A stretch of DNA of 64,000 nucleotides from a virus. The DNA lies in IMG/VR virus record IMGVR_UViG_3300031834_000002, positions 1 to 64,000 of that record; one strand, written 5' to 3'. The position numbers and the translations under genes are program-made. Shown here in pieces: positions 32,158 through 39,777 of the stretch. Below the pieces are notes generated by a model. The model searched no databases. It saw nothing but the letters and a program-made list of their open reading frames with translations, and was not told where the DNA came from. Numbering within the stretch: position 1 is the stretch's first letter; each line of letters opens with the position of its first letter.

Positions 32158-34400
32158 GACTTATAAATATATTTAATTTTCGCAGAGATGTATATACTTT
32201 TTGGAGAGAAGATAATAATGACTTAAAAATTACTAAATGGACAGGATTTTTTCCATATTTTTATGAAAAAGATTCGAATGGAACTTTTAAATCCTATAAA
32301 GGAGATACTTTAAAACGTTGGATAGTTTCTGAACCAGCAGAAGTAGCGAAAAAGCGTTCTGTTCATGCTTTCGAAGCTGATATTCTTTTCACCAAACGTT
32401 TTTTAATAGATAAAGTAGATATTATAGAAAAATGTCCTATCAAAGTAGGATTCGTTGATATTGAGATTCAAGCACCTGAATTACCTAATGTAACAGATGC
32501 TAAATACCCAATTTCTTGTATCTCGGTCTACAACTTCTTGTCTAAAACTATACAAACTTTCTTCTTGCCAGAATACGAAACAGAATATAAAATGATAGAT
32601 GCTTTTGTTCTATATTTACAAAAAGAAAAATTTGATATTTTAACAGGATGGAATTTTGTTAAGTTTGATTTTCCTTATCTTGCAAATAGATTTCCAGACT
32701 TTGTAGAAAAAATAAGCCCTATTAATAAATGCAGATATGGCGATGGTCAAGTTTTTTATCCTGCTGGAGTTTCTATTGTAGATTATCTTATTTGGTTTAA
32801 AAAGATTACTTTAAATAGAGAAAAAGTATATACCTTAGATTATGTATCTCAAAAACATTTAAAACAACCTGCCAAAGTAAAATTAGATTTTATGAAATTA
32901 ACTCCTGAATTAAAAGAAAGAAATATTAATGATGTGAAATGTCTTGCAGGATTAGAAGATAAATTTAATTTAATAGGTTATTTTGATGAAATCCGAAGAT
33001 TAACTAAAGTTGAATGGGAAGACCTTGAATTAAATAGTAGAATGATTGATATGCTCTTATTAGAGGAAGCCAAAATACAAAAAGTAGTATTACCAATGAA
33101 ACCTGCCGAAGAACGAGGCACTCTTGAAGAAGAATCTGAATTTCAAGGAGCTTATCGAGAAATATTTCAAACAGGTAGATTTGAGAATGTTTATAAGGCA
33201 GATATAGCCAGTGCTTATCCATATAGTATTATAAATTTTTGTTTAGACCCTGCAAATATTATTTCAACAAAAAGTGATAATTCTATCACTATAAATGATA
33301 ATGAATTTATCCAAAATGATAATGCACTTCTTCCTACTGTAACTAAAAAATTAATTACTCTTAAAAATACTATTAAACAAGAATTAAATAATACTTCTGT
33401 AGATGCTTTAAATTATAAAGAAGTTAAACAAAAATATGATGCCATTAAAAGTTTAGTAAATTCTGCATTTGGAGTTATGGGTAATCGCTTTTTTAGACTT
33501 TATGACCCTAAAGTTGCAAGCAGTATTACTTTCATTGTGCGGTCGTTATTACACTATGCAAAAGATAAATTAACAGAAAGAGGATGTAAAATATTATATA
33601 TAGATACTGATGGTATTTTTTATCAGGCAAAAGAAGACCAAATAGATTATCTTAATCAATTAATTAAAGAATGGGCAAAAGAAAAATTTAATAAAGAGAA
33701 TGTAGATATTATTTTTGAAAGCGAAGGAATTTATGAAAAAATACTTTTATTAGCATTATGTCGTTATTATGGATTACTTAGAAAATCTAATGGAGAATTA
33801 GAAACTGAAATTAAAGGTATAGAAATGAAACGTAAAGATTCTACTAATTATTTAGTTATATTCCAAAAAACTCTTATTAATAAAATTTTAGATAATGAAC
33901 CAAAAGATAAAATTTATGATTGGATAAAAAACGAAATTAACAATTTTCAAAAACAAAATCTTATAGATATTTCTTTGCCCTGTAAATTAGCTAAATCTCC
34001 AGAAGAATATAAAAATATTCCTATTTCGGTTAGAGCTTTAAAAAATACTCCAAACTTTAAACATAAAATCGGAGACGCTTTTTATTATATTTTCATGGAA
34101 GGCAAAGACACTACTGAAAAAGAAATGGTTATGGCTTTAAGTGAAGACCAACTTGACCATATTAATAAAGAAAATGTGGATTGGCAAAAAATGTTAGAAA
34201 GAAATATAATAATGAAATTATCTGTAATCTTTGAAGCGATGAAATGGAATATTACTGATATTTATACTGCTCCGCCAAAAGCTAAAAAAAGAGTCAAAAA
34301 GGTCTCAAATACCCTTGATTCTGCCTTAGATTCCTCTATTATAGAGGCAAGGCAAGAAGATGACAAAAATCAGGTAGAAGATACTCAAAAGGAGGAATAA
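32154..34400 (+). CDS. Family B DNA polymerase, 748 aa
   Basis: The ATG at 32154 overlaps the previous stop; an upstream in-frame start would overlap a whole small gene. Exonuclease motifs: VGFVDIEIQAP (Exo I, about 104), LTGWNFVKFDFPYL (Exo II), and a less canonical Exo III near NDVKCLAGLEDKFN. Polymerase motifs: YKADIASAYPYSII (A), IKSLVNSAFGVMGNRF (B, with Phe for the usual Tyr in NSxYG), LYIDTDGIF (C). The acidic/basic tail (about 700-748) could bind a clamp or ssDNA-binding partner. It is the replicative polymerase. Confidence 0.9.
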   Translation: MRLINIFNFRRDVYTFWREDNNDLKITKWTGFFPYFYEKDSNGTFKSYKGDTLKRWIVSEPAEVAKKRSVHAFEADILFTKRFLIDKVDIIEKCPIKVGFVDIEIQAPELPNVTDAKYPISCISVYNFLSKTIQTFFLPEYETEYKMIDAFVLYLQKEKFDILTGWNFVKFDFPYLANRFPDFVEKISPINKCRYGDGQVFYPAGVSIVDYLIWFKKITLNREKVYTLDYVSQKHLKQPAKVKLDFMKLTPELKERNINDVKCLAGLEDKFNLIGYFDEIRRLTKVEWEDLELNSRMIDMLLLEEAKIQKVVLPMKPAEERGTLEEESEFQGAYREIFQTGRFENVYKADIASAYPYSIINFCLDPANIISTKSDNSITINDNEFIQNDNALLPTVTKKLITLKNTIKQELNNTSVDALNYKEVKQKYDAIKSLVNSAFGVMGNRFFRLYDPKVASSITFIVRSLLHYAKDKLTERGCKILYIDTDGIFYQAKEDQIDYLNQLIKEWAKEKFNKENVDIIFESEGIYEKILLLALCRYYGLLRKSNGELETEIKGIEMKRKDSTNYLVIFQKTLINKILDNEPKDKIYDWIKNEINNFQKQNLIDISLPCKLAKSPEEYKNIPISVRALKNTPNFKHKIGDAFYYIFMEGKDTTEKEMVMALSEDQLDHINKENVDWQKMLERNIIMKLSVIFEAMKWNITDIYTAPPKAKKRVKKVSNTLDSALDSSIIEARQEDDKNQVEDTQKEE

Positions 34401-34643
34401 ATGACTAAATATGACTATACAGAACAATATTTAATAGGTATTCAAGAAATAGACACAGAAATAACTTATTATATGATAATTCCTAATAATAAAGATTTAG
34501 CAATATTAATGGGTAATTTAAACACAATAGATTATCTTGTTATTAATATTACTCCTTTAATAAATTTTGTAGATTTTGATGAATTTTTATCTAAGATTAG
34601 AAAAAATAACAAACCCAATGATATGAATTATGGAAACAAATAA
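34401..34643 (+). CDS. Small hypothetical protein, 80 aa
   Basis: Begins directly at the polB stop with an AAAAGGAGGA RBS inside polB. Alpha/beta, ends KIRKNNKPNDMNYGNK. Unknown. Confidence 0.5.
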   Translation: MTKYDYTEQYLIGIQEIDTEITYYMIIPNNKDLAILMGNLNTIDYLVINITPLINFVDFDEFLSKIRKNNKPNDMNYGNK

Positions 34644-34658
34644 AGGAGAATAAATAGA

Positions 34659-34874
34659 ATGAGAAAATTTTTAAATTGGTTTCGTTTGTCATTTTATCAA
34701 TATTTATTCGAAAAAGCCGATTATCCAAAATGGAGGTCGAATAATTTTTTTATAGATTGGTTTATAAGATTAAGATGTAGAATTAAAGGGCATCCTCATG
34801 GAGAAATTTATTATAATCCAAATGGTTATAAACCTGATGGAAGATGTAAAGATTGTGGGGATTTAATAATATAA
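34659..34874 (+). CDS. Small aromatic-rich protein with CxxC, 71 aa
   Basis: RBS AAAGGAGAAT. Aromatic, basic N-terminus (NWFRLSFYQYLFEKADYPKW), GHPHG and CKDCGD at the end. Membrane association possible. Unknown. Confidence 0.45.
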   Translation: MRKFLNWFRLSFYQYLFEKADYPKWRSNNFFIDWFIRLRCRIKGHPHGEIYYNPNGYKPDGRCKDCGDLII

Positions 34875-34901
34875 AATTCACAAAGGAAGGAGGACAAACC
34901 A

Positions 34902-35120
34902 ATGATTAGAAGCGAACACGCAAAAGACGATTTTACTGTGTTAGAGAATAAGATAAAAGAAGGTAAAGTTACACTTGAAGATGTGGCGAAAGTTGTCATA
35001 ACTTTAGGTAAACTCCTTCTAAGTGTTAGAAGTAATCAAGTTACACAGATGAAAGCACAGGGAGTAGAATTGAGAAAACCAGTAATAAGAACAGAAGAAA
35101 AGAAAGAAGTAGAAGAATAA
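34902..35120 (+). CDS. Small helical protein, 72 aa
   Basis: RBS GGAAGGAGG. KIKEGKVTLEDVAKVVITLGKLLLSVRSNQ forms helices; acidic tail. Last gene before a hairpin and the 35216 promoter, so it ends the replication operon. Confidence 0.5.
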   Translation: MIRSEHAKDDFTVLENKIKEGKVTLEDVAKVVITLGKLLLSVRSNQVTQMKAQGVELRKPVIRTEEKKEVEE

Positions 35121-35142
35121 TTTCTTTTCTGTAGTATAAAAT

Positions 35143-35166
35143 GAGAGGGGAATAAATGCCCCTCTC
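35143..35166. terminator. Strong hairpin ending the polB operon
   Basis: GAGAGGGG and CCCCTCTC form a perfect 8-bp GC-rich stem with an 8-base loop, 22 bases after a gene end and 50 before a promoter. No U-tract follows, so termination could be weak or need a factor; RNA 3'-end protection is also possible. Confidence 0.55.
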
Positions 35167-35215
35167 CCAACTGTTTATAGAGGTTGTTAAGAAAACAAAA
35201 GTTACCATGAAATCA

Positions 35216-35244
35216 TTGACTTTAAGATTAAATTATGCTATACT
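35216..35244 (+). promoter_or_regulatory. Promoter, class I type
   Basis: TTGACT at 35216-35221, a 17-base spacer, TGC and TATACT at 35239-35244. Spacer and -10 context are close to those at 13630. Confidence 0.75.
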
Positions 35245-35264
35245 TATAGTGTAAAGAAAGAAAA

Positions 35265-35552
35265 ATGAAAAATAAATCGAATAAAGACAAAGGAAATAAA
35301 TTTGAAAAAGAATGTCAACGAACAATTAATAGTGGTGCTTTTAATAGAGACCATGACCTTTCGACCAGTGAACAATGTATAGAATGTAAATTTACTGAAG
35401 CTAAAGGATTTAGAATTTCAACAAAAATTTTAGAGAAGTTATGGGGAGATTCTCTCGATGCCAACAAGATTCCTTGTTTAATTATCGGAATAAAAGACGG
35501 AACTACGCAATGGACAATTAAATGTGAAATAAATAAGGAGAATAAACCATGA
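35265..35552 (+). CDS. PD-(D/E)XK nuclease, Hjc-like, 95 aa
   Basis: GNKFEKECQR at the start, then IECKFTEAKGFRISTKILEKLW and IPCLIIGI: the E, the E-x-K and the following helix match small archaeal Hjc-type/phage resolvase nucleases. An upstream catalytic Asp is in NRDHDLS. A second junction-specific nuclease besides RuvC would be possible. Confidence 0.6.
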   Translation: MKNKSNKDKGNKFEKECQRTINSGAFNRDHDLSTSEQCIECKFTEAKGFRISTKILEKLWGDSLDANKIPCLIIGIKDGTTQWTIKCEINKENKP

Positions 35553-36643
35553 AAAATAAAGAAACAAAATGGACACAAGATAAGTTAGATTTATTAAAAG
35601 TTTATTTATCAGAAGGAAGGACTATCGTTAAAATCGCACAACTTATGAATCTAACCTATGGGGCGGTTGAAAAAACTATAACAAGATATAATCTTCGTAT
35701 AGGTATTAAAGAGACTAATGAAACAAAAACAAAACAGAAAAAAGATTTATCAAAAGAAATTATACAAACTCTTAAAGATGAACTTAGTCAGATTAAACCT
35801 TACGAACCTGCTAAACAAAGTAAAATAGATGTAAAAGGAGATACATTAGTTATTCAACTTACAGACCTTCATGCTGGAAAAATAGTAAAAGACCAAGAAG
35901 GCAAAGTTGTTTATGATGAAAATATTTTTAGACAGAGAATGGACAAATTATGTAAACAAATTTTAAAATTACTTGATAACAATATTATAAAAGGAGTTCC
36001 TATTACAGATGTTGTAATTTTAAGCACTGGAGACCTTGCAAATGGAGAAGGAATTTATGCCACACAAGCATTTGAACAGGAATTAGCACCTCCAAGACAA
36101 ACTATGTTAGTTGTTGAAGTTATACAGAAATTAATTGTCTCGTTATTAGATAGAAAATTACCAGTTCGTTTTGCAGGTATAAGAGGGAATCATGGAAGAA
36201 CTGGAAAAGATACTGATATAGCAAGTAATTGGGACTTAATGATTTATATGATTTTAGATTTTTGGGCAAAAGTAGTTTTGAAGAATTCTAAATTACAAAT
36301 TAAATATGCAGAAACAGAACAAATGAAACTCGATATTCGTGGACATGGATATTTAATCCGTCATATTTGTCCAGAACAAGTTGACTCTCCTGCTGGTCGT
36401 GTAAAAATAAATGAATGGGCAAGAAGACATGATGTAGAAGGTATAGTTTATGGACATTATCATCATGCAGGTATATTTGATTGTGATTCTATTAGAGTCT
36501 TTCGTGGAGGGTCAACTGTAGGAGGAGATTCATTATCGGAAAACATGGCAAAACATAGCGAACCTCTACAATTATGTTGGGGAGTTAATGAACATCGAGT
36601 ATCTACTTTTATTTATTTAGTAGATTTAGGAGAAAAAATATAA
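35549..36643 (+). CDS. Metallophosphoesterase with N-terminal HTH, 364 aa
   Basis: ATGA overlap. Residues 8-50 form a helix-turn-helix (DKLDLLKVYLSEGRTIVKIAQLMNLTYGAVEKTITRY). The phosphoesterase part has LTDLHAGK (about 109-116), STGDLANGEG, IRGNHGR and GHYHHAG, the calcineurin-like metal motifs. Fusion of a DNA-binding HTH to this domain suggests a DNA-directed nuclease; it occurs in several phages. Confidence 0.75.
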   Translation: MKNKETKWTQDKLDLLKVYLSEGRTIVKIAQLMNLTYGAVEKTITRYNLRIGIKETNETKTKQKKDLSKEIIQTLKDELSQIKPYEPAKQSKIDVKGDTLVIQLTDLHAGKIVKDQEGKVVYDENIFRQRMDKLCKQILKLLDNNIIKGVPITDVVILSTGDLANGEGIYATQAFEQELAPPRQTMLVVEVIQKLIVSLLDRKLPVRFAGIRGNHGRTGKDTDIASNWDLMIYMILDFWAKVVLKNSKLQIKYAETEQMKLDIRGHGYLIRHICPEQVDSPAGRVKINEWARRHDVEGIVYGHYHHAGIFDCDSIRVFRGGSTVGGDSLSENMAKHSEPLQLCWGVNEHRVSTFIYLVDLGEKI

Positions 36644-36644
36644 A

Positions 36645-36878
36645 ATGATAGCAACCATCATAACTATTCAACGCAAACTTAGCCAATACGGAGGATATTA
36701 TTTTCTTGTTACAATGAAAGGCGAAAATAGTAAAAGTTATTTTACTTACATCTATCCGAAGATGAGAAATTATTCGCATTGGAAACCTCTTTTAAAAGAA
36801 GGCATTACTTTGACTGGTTTAAATATAAAGTCTAAAAACTTAATCGACGCAGATAGTTTAATTAAGGAAATAAAATAA
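36645..36878 (+). CDS. Conserved small phage protein, 77 aa
   Basis: Layout YYFLVTMKGENSKSYFTYIYPKMRNYSHWKPLLKEG...LIDADS matches a conserved small beta-barrel-like phage protein family. Unknown role. Confidence 0.55.
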   Translation: MIATIITIQRKLSQYGGYYFLVTMKGENSKSYFTYIYPKMRNYSHWKPLLKEGITLTGLNIKSKNLIDADSLIKEIK

Positions 36879-36940
36879 TGCTAATTATTGGTATACTTAT
36901 ATTATTATTTTTAGTATGTGATTATTTAAGTGTTAATTAA
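36878..36940 (+). CDS. Possible 20-aa membrane peptide
   Basis: TAATG overlap with the previous gene. The peptide is one hydrophobic stretch (LIIGILILLFLV). It may be real, or a chance frame; it contains a TATACT sequence. Confidence 0.25.
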   Translation: MLIIGILILLFLVCDYLSVN

Positions 36941-36973
36941 GGAGAAATGTTAAATATATTTACAAGATAGTAA

Positions 36974-36993
36974 TCGGTAAGTTTTCGGTAAGT
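36974..36993. repeat. TCGGTAAGT direct repeat
   Basis: Two perfect copies of TCGGTAAGT (36974-36982 and 36985-36993), spaced 11 bases apart, about one helical turn, with a related TTGGTAAAG 15 bases further. Located in the only stretch of about 140 bases without a gene between 36.9 and 37.1 kb, upstream of the gp47-like gene. It looks like a protein-binding site or iteron. Confidence 0.5.
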
Positions 36994-37082
36994 CATTTTT
37001 GCTAATTGGTAAAGTTATATTAAAAACAATAAATACATTAACAGAAGAAAATAGAATAATTATTTAAGAAAGAAAAAATATA

Positions 37083-37958
37083 ATGATAAGAACAATAATT
37101 TGTGGCGACCTACATATCGACGAACGCAGTATTCCAGAGATAGACAGTATATTTTCTAATGATATTCTATCTATTGAATCAGATAGGTTTATTCAACTTG
37201 GGGACTGGTTTCAATCAAATCGCCCTACTCCTTTAGAGCTTACATATTCTACACAATTAGTTTTAAAATTAAAGCAACATTATAAAGAAATAGTCATTCT
37301 TTCAGGAACAGGCGAACACGACCTATTGCATAATGAAAGTGTCATTTCGCATTTAGCGTCTTTAGGCGTGAAAACTATTAAAGGAGATTATATAGATAAT
37401 ACTATTCTTTATGGTCATTTTATGGTAAATGAATCACGTTTTGCTTTCGGAACAGCAAGATGTGGTCTAAAAGATTTAGAAAAATATCAATATGTCTTCT
37501 TAGGACATCAACATAGTCCTCAAGACCTTACAACGACAATATTTCATGTAGGGTCAATTAGATATTGTTCTTTTAATGAAGTAGAAGATAGAAAACAAAT
37601 CATGATATTACAAGATGGATTAATTGCCAATATAGAATTAAAATCTCTAATACCAATGTTAGATGTTACAGATGTAACAAAATTAGAACAATTAGAACCT
37701 CGTAATAAAGTAAGAGTTATATTTAATTCTTTTGAAGATTATAAGAAAAATGCTTCTTATGTAAATAAGTTAGGGAAGAAATTTTTTCAATTTAAAATTT
37801 TGACTAACTTTAAGGAATCTAATATTTTAGTGCAATCTTCTAATAGATTAGATATTAAAATTAATAAATCAAATATCATATCGAGTTATTTAGATAACAT
37901 AAAAGATATAGAGGTTCGCAACTTATTGAAAGAACAATTTAATGAAAACAAAACATAA
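37083..37958 (+). CDS. SbcD/Mre11-like nuclease (T4 gp47-like), 291 aa
   Basis: CGDLHID (7-13), FIQLGDWFQSN (about 36-46), SGTGEHDL (replaces GNHD) and LGHQHSP (about 140-146) are the Mre11 phosphoesterase motifs. The size fits phage gp47. It would pair with the SbcC/gp46-like ATPase at 39.8 kb to process DNA ends for recombination. The promoter region before it contains direct repeats. Confidence 0.75.
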   Translation: MIRTIICGDLHIDERSIPEIDSIFSNDILSIESDRFIQLGDWFQSNRPTPLELTYSTQLVLKLKQHYKEIVILSGTGEHDLLHNESVISHLASLGVKTIKGDYIDNTILYGHFMVNESRFAFGTARCGLKDLEKYQYVFLGHQHSPQDLTTTIFHVGSIRYCSFNEVEDRKQIMILQDGLIANIELKSLIPMLDVTDVTKLEQLEPRNKVRVIFNSFEDYKKNASYVNKLGKKFFQFKILTNFKESNILVQSSNRLDIKINKSNIISSYLDNIKDIEVRNLLKEQFNENKT

Positions 37959-38562
37959 TATTAAAACATGTAGATGTGCTTCTTGTGCATCTTTACGAGG
38001 AGAAACTAAAGGGGTTAATCATCCCAATTTTAAGGATGGTAGAAGTTTAAAATTATATTATTGTAAAGATTGTGGTAAACAAATAACTTGGCAAGCTATA
38101 AGATGTTTATCTTGTGCTTCTAAATTAAGAATAGGGAAAAGAGAAAATAATCCTAATTGGTTAGGAGGATTTCTTCGAAATAAATGCATCGATTGTAATG
38201 AATCTATAAGTGTATATGTATCAAGATGTCAAGAATGTTATTTAAAAACTATTAAAGGTAAAAATCATCCTATGTATATTGATGGTTTGACTCTTTCTCC
38301 TTATTCTTCCAAATTCACTAAAAAGTTAAAACAACAAATAAGAGATAGAGATAATCACGAATGTCGGTTATGTTATAAAACCGAAAAACAAGAATTGAAA
38401 AAATTGAACAAAGTATTGTCTATTCATCATATTGATTATAATAGGCATAATTGTTTACATGAAAATTTAATAACAGTTTGTAATGCTTGCAATTTAAAAG
38501 TCAATGCTAACAGAGATTATTATTATGCTTATTTTAATTATATTTTAAAAAAGTCAATTTAA
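37942..38562 (+). CDS. HNH homing endonuclease with zinc ribbons, 206 aa
   Basis: Overlaps the gp47-like end by 17 bases. Ribbons CRCASC, CKDC/CLSC, CIDC/CQEC, then FTKKLKQQIRDRDNHECRLC, LSIHHIDYNRHNCLHENLITVCNACN and NANRDYYYAYFNYI, an HNH core very like that at 28.0 kb. It splits the gp47/gp46-like gene pair. Confidence 0.85.
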   Translation: MKTKHNIKTCRCASCASLRGETKGVNHPNFKDGRSLKLYYCKDCGKQITWQAIRCLSCASKLRIGKRENNPNWLGGFLRNKCIDCNESISVYVSRCQECYLKTIKGKNHPMYIDGLTLSPYSSKFTKKLKQQIRDRDNHECRLCYKTEKQELKKLNKVLSIHHIDYNRHNCLHENLITVCNACNLKVNANRDYYYAYFNYILKKSI

Positions 38563-38571
38563 GGAGAATAT

Positions 38572-38718
38572 ATGAAATTATCTAAATATTTTTTTATTAT
38601 ATACTGTTTTATTTTCGGACATGAATTTAAAAATATAGGTAATCAAAATGGCAGATATTTAAAATGTATTAGATGTAAATTAACTATAAACAAAATAGAC
38701 AAATTTTTTAAAGGATAA
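38572..38718 (+). CDS. Small hypothetical protein with CxxC, 48 aa
   Basis: RBS AAGGAGAAT. Hydrophobic start, then FGHEFKNIGNQNGRYLKCIRCK. Similar to small proteins near 21.9 and 34.7 kb. Unknown. Confidence 0.45.
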   Translation: MKLSKYFFIIYCFIFGHEFKNIGNQNGRYLKCIRCKLTINKIDKFFKG

Positions 38719-38723
38719 TATAA

Positions 38724-38963
38724 ATGAAATTAGTGCAAATGGGATTTAAACAAGCATTTGAATATATATTAGATTTATTATGTTATTCGTATTATGTTAA
38801 GGCAGACAATTTAGTATCAGATACCACTTTTGATGAACTTGAAAAACTTTATTGTAAAATATTTAATACTCGAACAGCACCAAATCGAGCACATGAGCGA
38901 GATGGTTGCTATACTACAGGAATTAAAGTTATATATGATTTTTATAAAGGAATAAAAAAATAA
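38724..38963 (+). CDS. Small protein resembling DNA ligase LigA domain Ia, 79 aa
   Basis: YYVKADNLVSDTTFDELEKLY resembles the start of NAD-dependent DNA ligase (YY-DxPxxSDxExDxL), which binds NMN. No adenylation domain follows, so this is a stand-alone helical module; the likeness may reflect only fold convergence. Conserved in other phages by my recollection. Confidence 0.45.
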   Translation: MKLVQMGFKQAFEYILDLLCYSYYVKADNLVSDTTFDELEKLYCKIFNTRTAPNRAHERDGCYTTGIKVIYDFYKGIKK

Positions 38964-38965
38964 AT

Positions 38966-39208
38966 ATGGATAAACTTACAACTCAAATAAAATTATTAAA
39001 TCAAATTTATAAAGATATGAGATATAATTTAGAAACACTTAAAAAAATGTTTAAAAATGAATCAGGGATAAAACAAAAAATTGTATTAGTAGAAGCATTA
39101 ACTAATCAAATATATATGTCTATAATGGAGAAAATAGAAACAAAGGAAATAAATGAACAGTTTTTTAATATTATAAAGGATATAAGGAAAGAGAAAAATA
39201 ATGAATAA
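38966..39208 (+). CDS. Helical hypothetical protein, 80 aa
   Basis: Two bases after the previous gene. Charged helices throughout (QIKLLNQIYKDMRYNLETLKKMF). Overlaps the next gene by 8 bases. Unknown. Confidence 0.45.
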   Translation: MDKLTTQIKLLNQIYKDMRYNLETLKKMFKNESGIKQKIVLVEALTNQIYMSIMEKIETKEINEQFFNIIKDIRKEKNNE

Positions 39209-39353
39209 AGATGTTTATAGTTTTGGAAAATGTAGAGAATGTAATAAAAATACAGCATTAAAGAATGGATATTGCGTCGAATGTAAAGAACACGATATGC
39301 CAGATTTTTTGAAAGATTTATTCAGACAAAAGGAGAACAATAATGAATCTTAA
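39201..39353 (+). CDS. Zinc-ribbon mini-protein, 50 aa
   Basis: CREC (11-14) and CVEC (25-28) give one ribbon. Overlaps both neighbours. Unknown. Confidence 0.45.
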   Translation: MNKDVYSFGKCRECNKNTALKNGYCVECKEHDMPDFLKDLFRQKENNNES

Positions 39354-39507
39354 AATAAAAATAAGAAAAATATTAAATGAAGGTTTAGTATTACCTATTT
39401 TAAGATTAAGAGAAACGCATCCTGAATATACATTTACAGAAAAAGGATATAATATGTTATTAGATAATACTACAGAAGAAATAATAAAACTATTAGGAAA
39501 AGAATAA
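39343..39507 (+). CDS. Small hypothetical protein, 54 aa
   Basis: RBS AAAAGGAG. Helical with RLRETHPEYTFTEKGYNMLLD. Ends at the next ATG. Unknown. Confidence 0.45.
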   Translation: MNLKIKIRKILNEGLVLPILRLRETHPEYTFTEKGYNMLLDNTTEEIIKLLGKE

Positions 39508-39777
39508 ATGAATAATTTAATTTGGAAATATGGTCATCTTTATGCACCATGTAATTGTGAAAAAGTTCATAAGTTCGTGAATTTTACTACATTATGTCCA
39601 TATACAAATCCTATAACTGCTGACGATTATAAAGAATATCATAAAAATATTGATATTGTTGCTAATAAATTAAAATGTTTGGGATTTAAATTTATAATGG
39701 GAGTTATGATAGGTAGTCATTCTGATATAGACAAAAACACGATTGAAAGAATATTACAACAGAAAGTTATAGAATGA
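39508..39777 (+). CDS. Small hypothetical protein, 89 aa
   Basis: Contains CNCEKVHKFVNFTTLCPYTNP near the start and GVMIGSHSDID. Overlaps the gp46-like gene by ATGA, so may work with it. Unknown. Confidence 0.45.
   Translation: MNNLIWKYGHLYAPCNCEKVHKFVNFTTLCPYTNPITADDYKEYHKNIDIVANKLKCLGFKFIMGVMIGSHSDIDKNTIERILQQKVIE

Noticed and set aside
36892-36897. TGG-TATACT as a promoter -10 region
   Set aside because: No -35 element upstream; it lies in a tiny hydrophobic frame.
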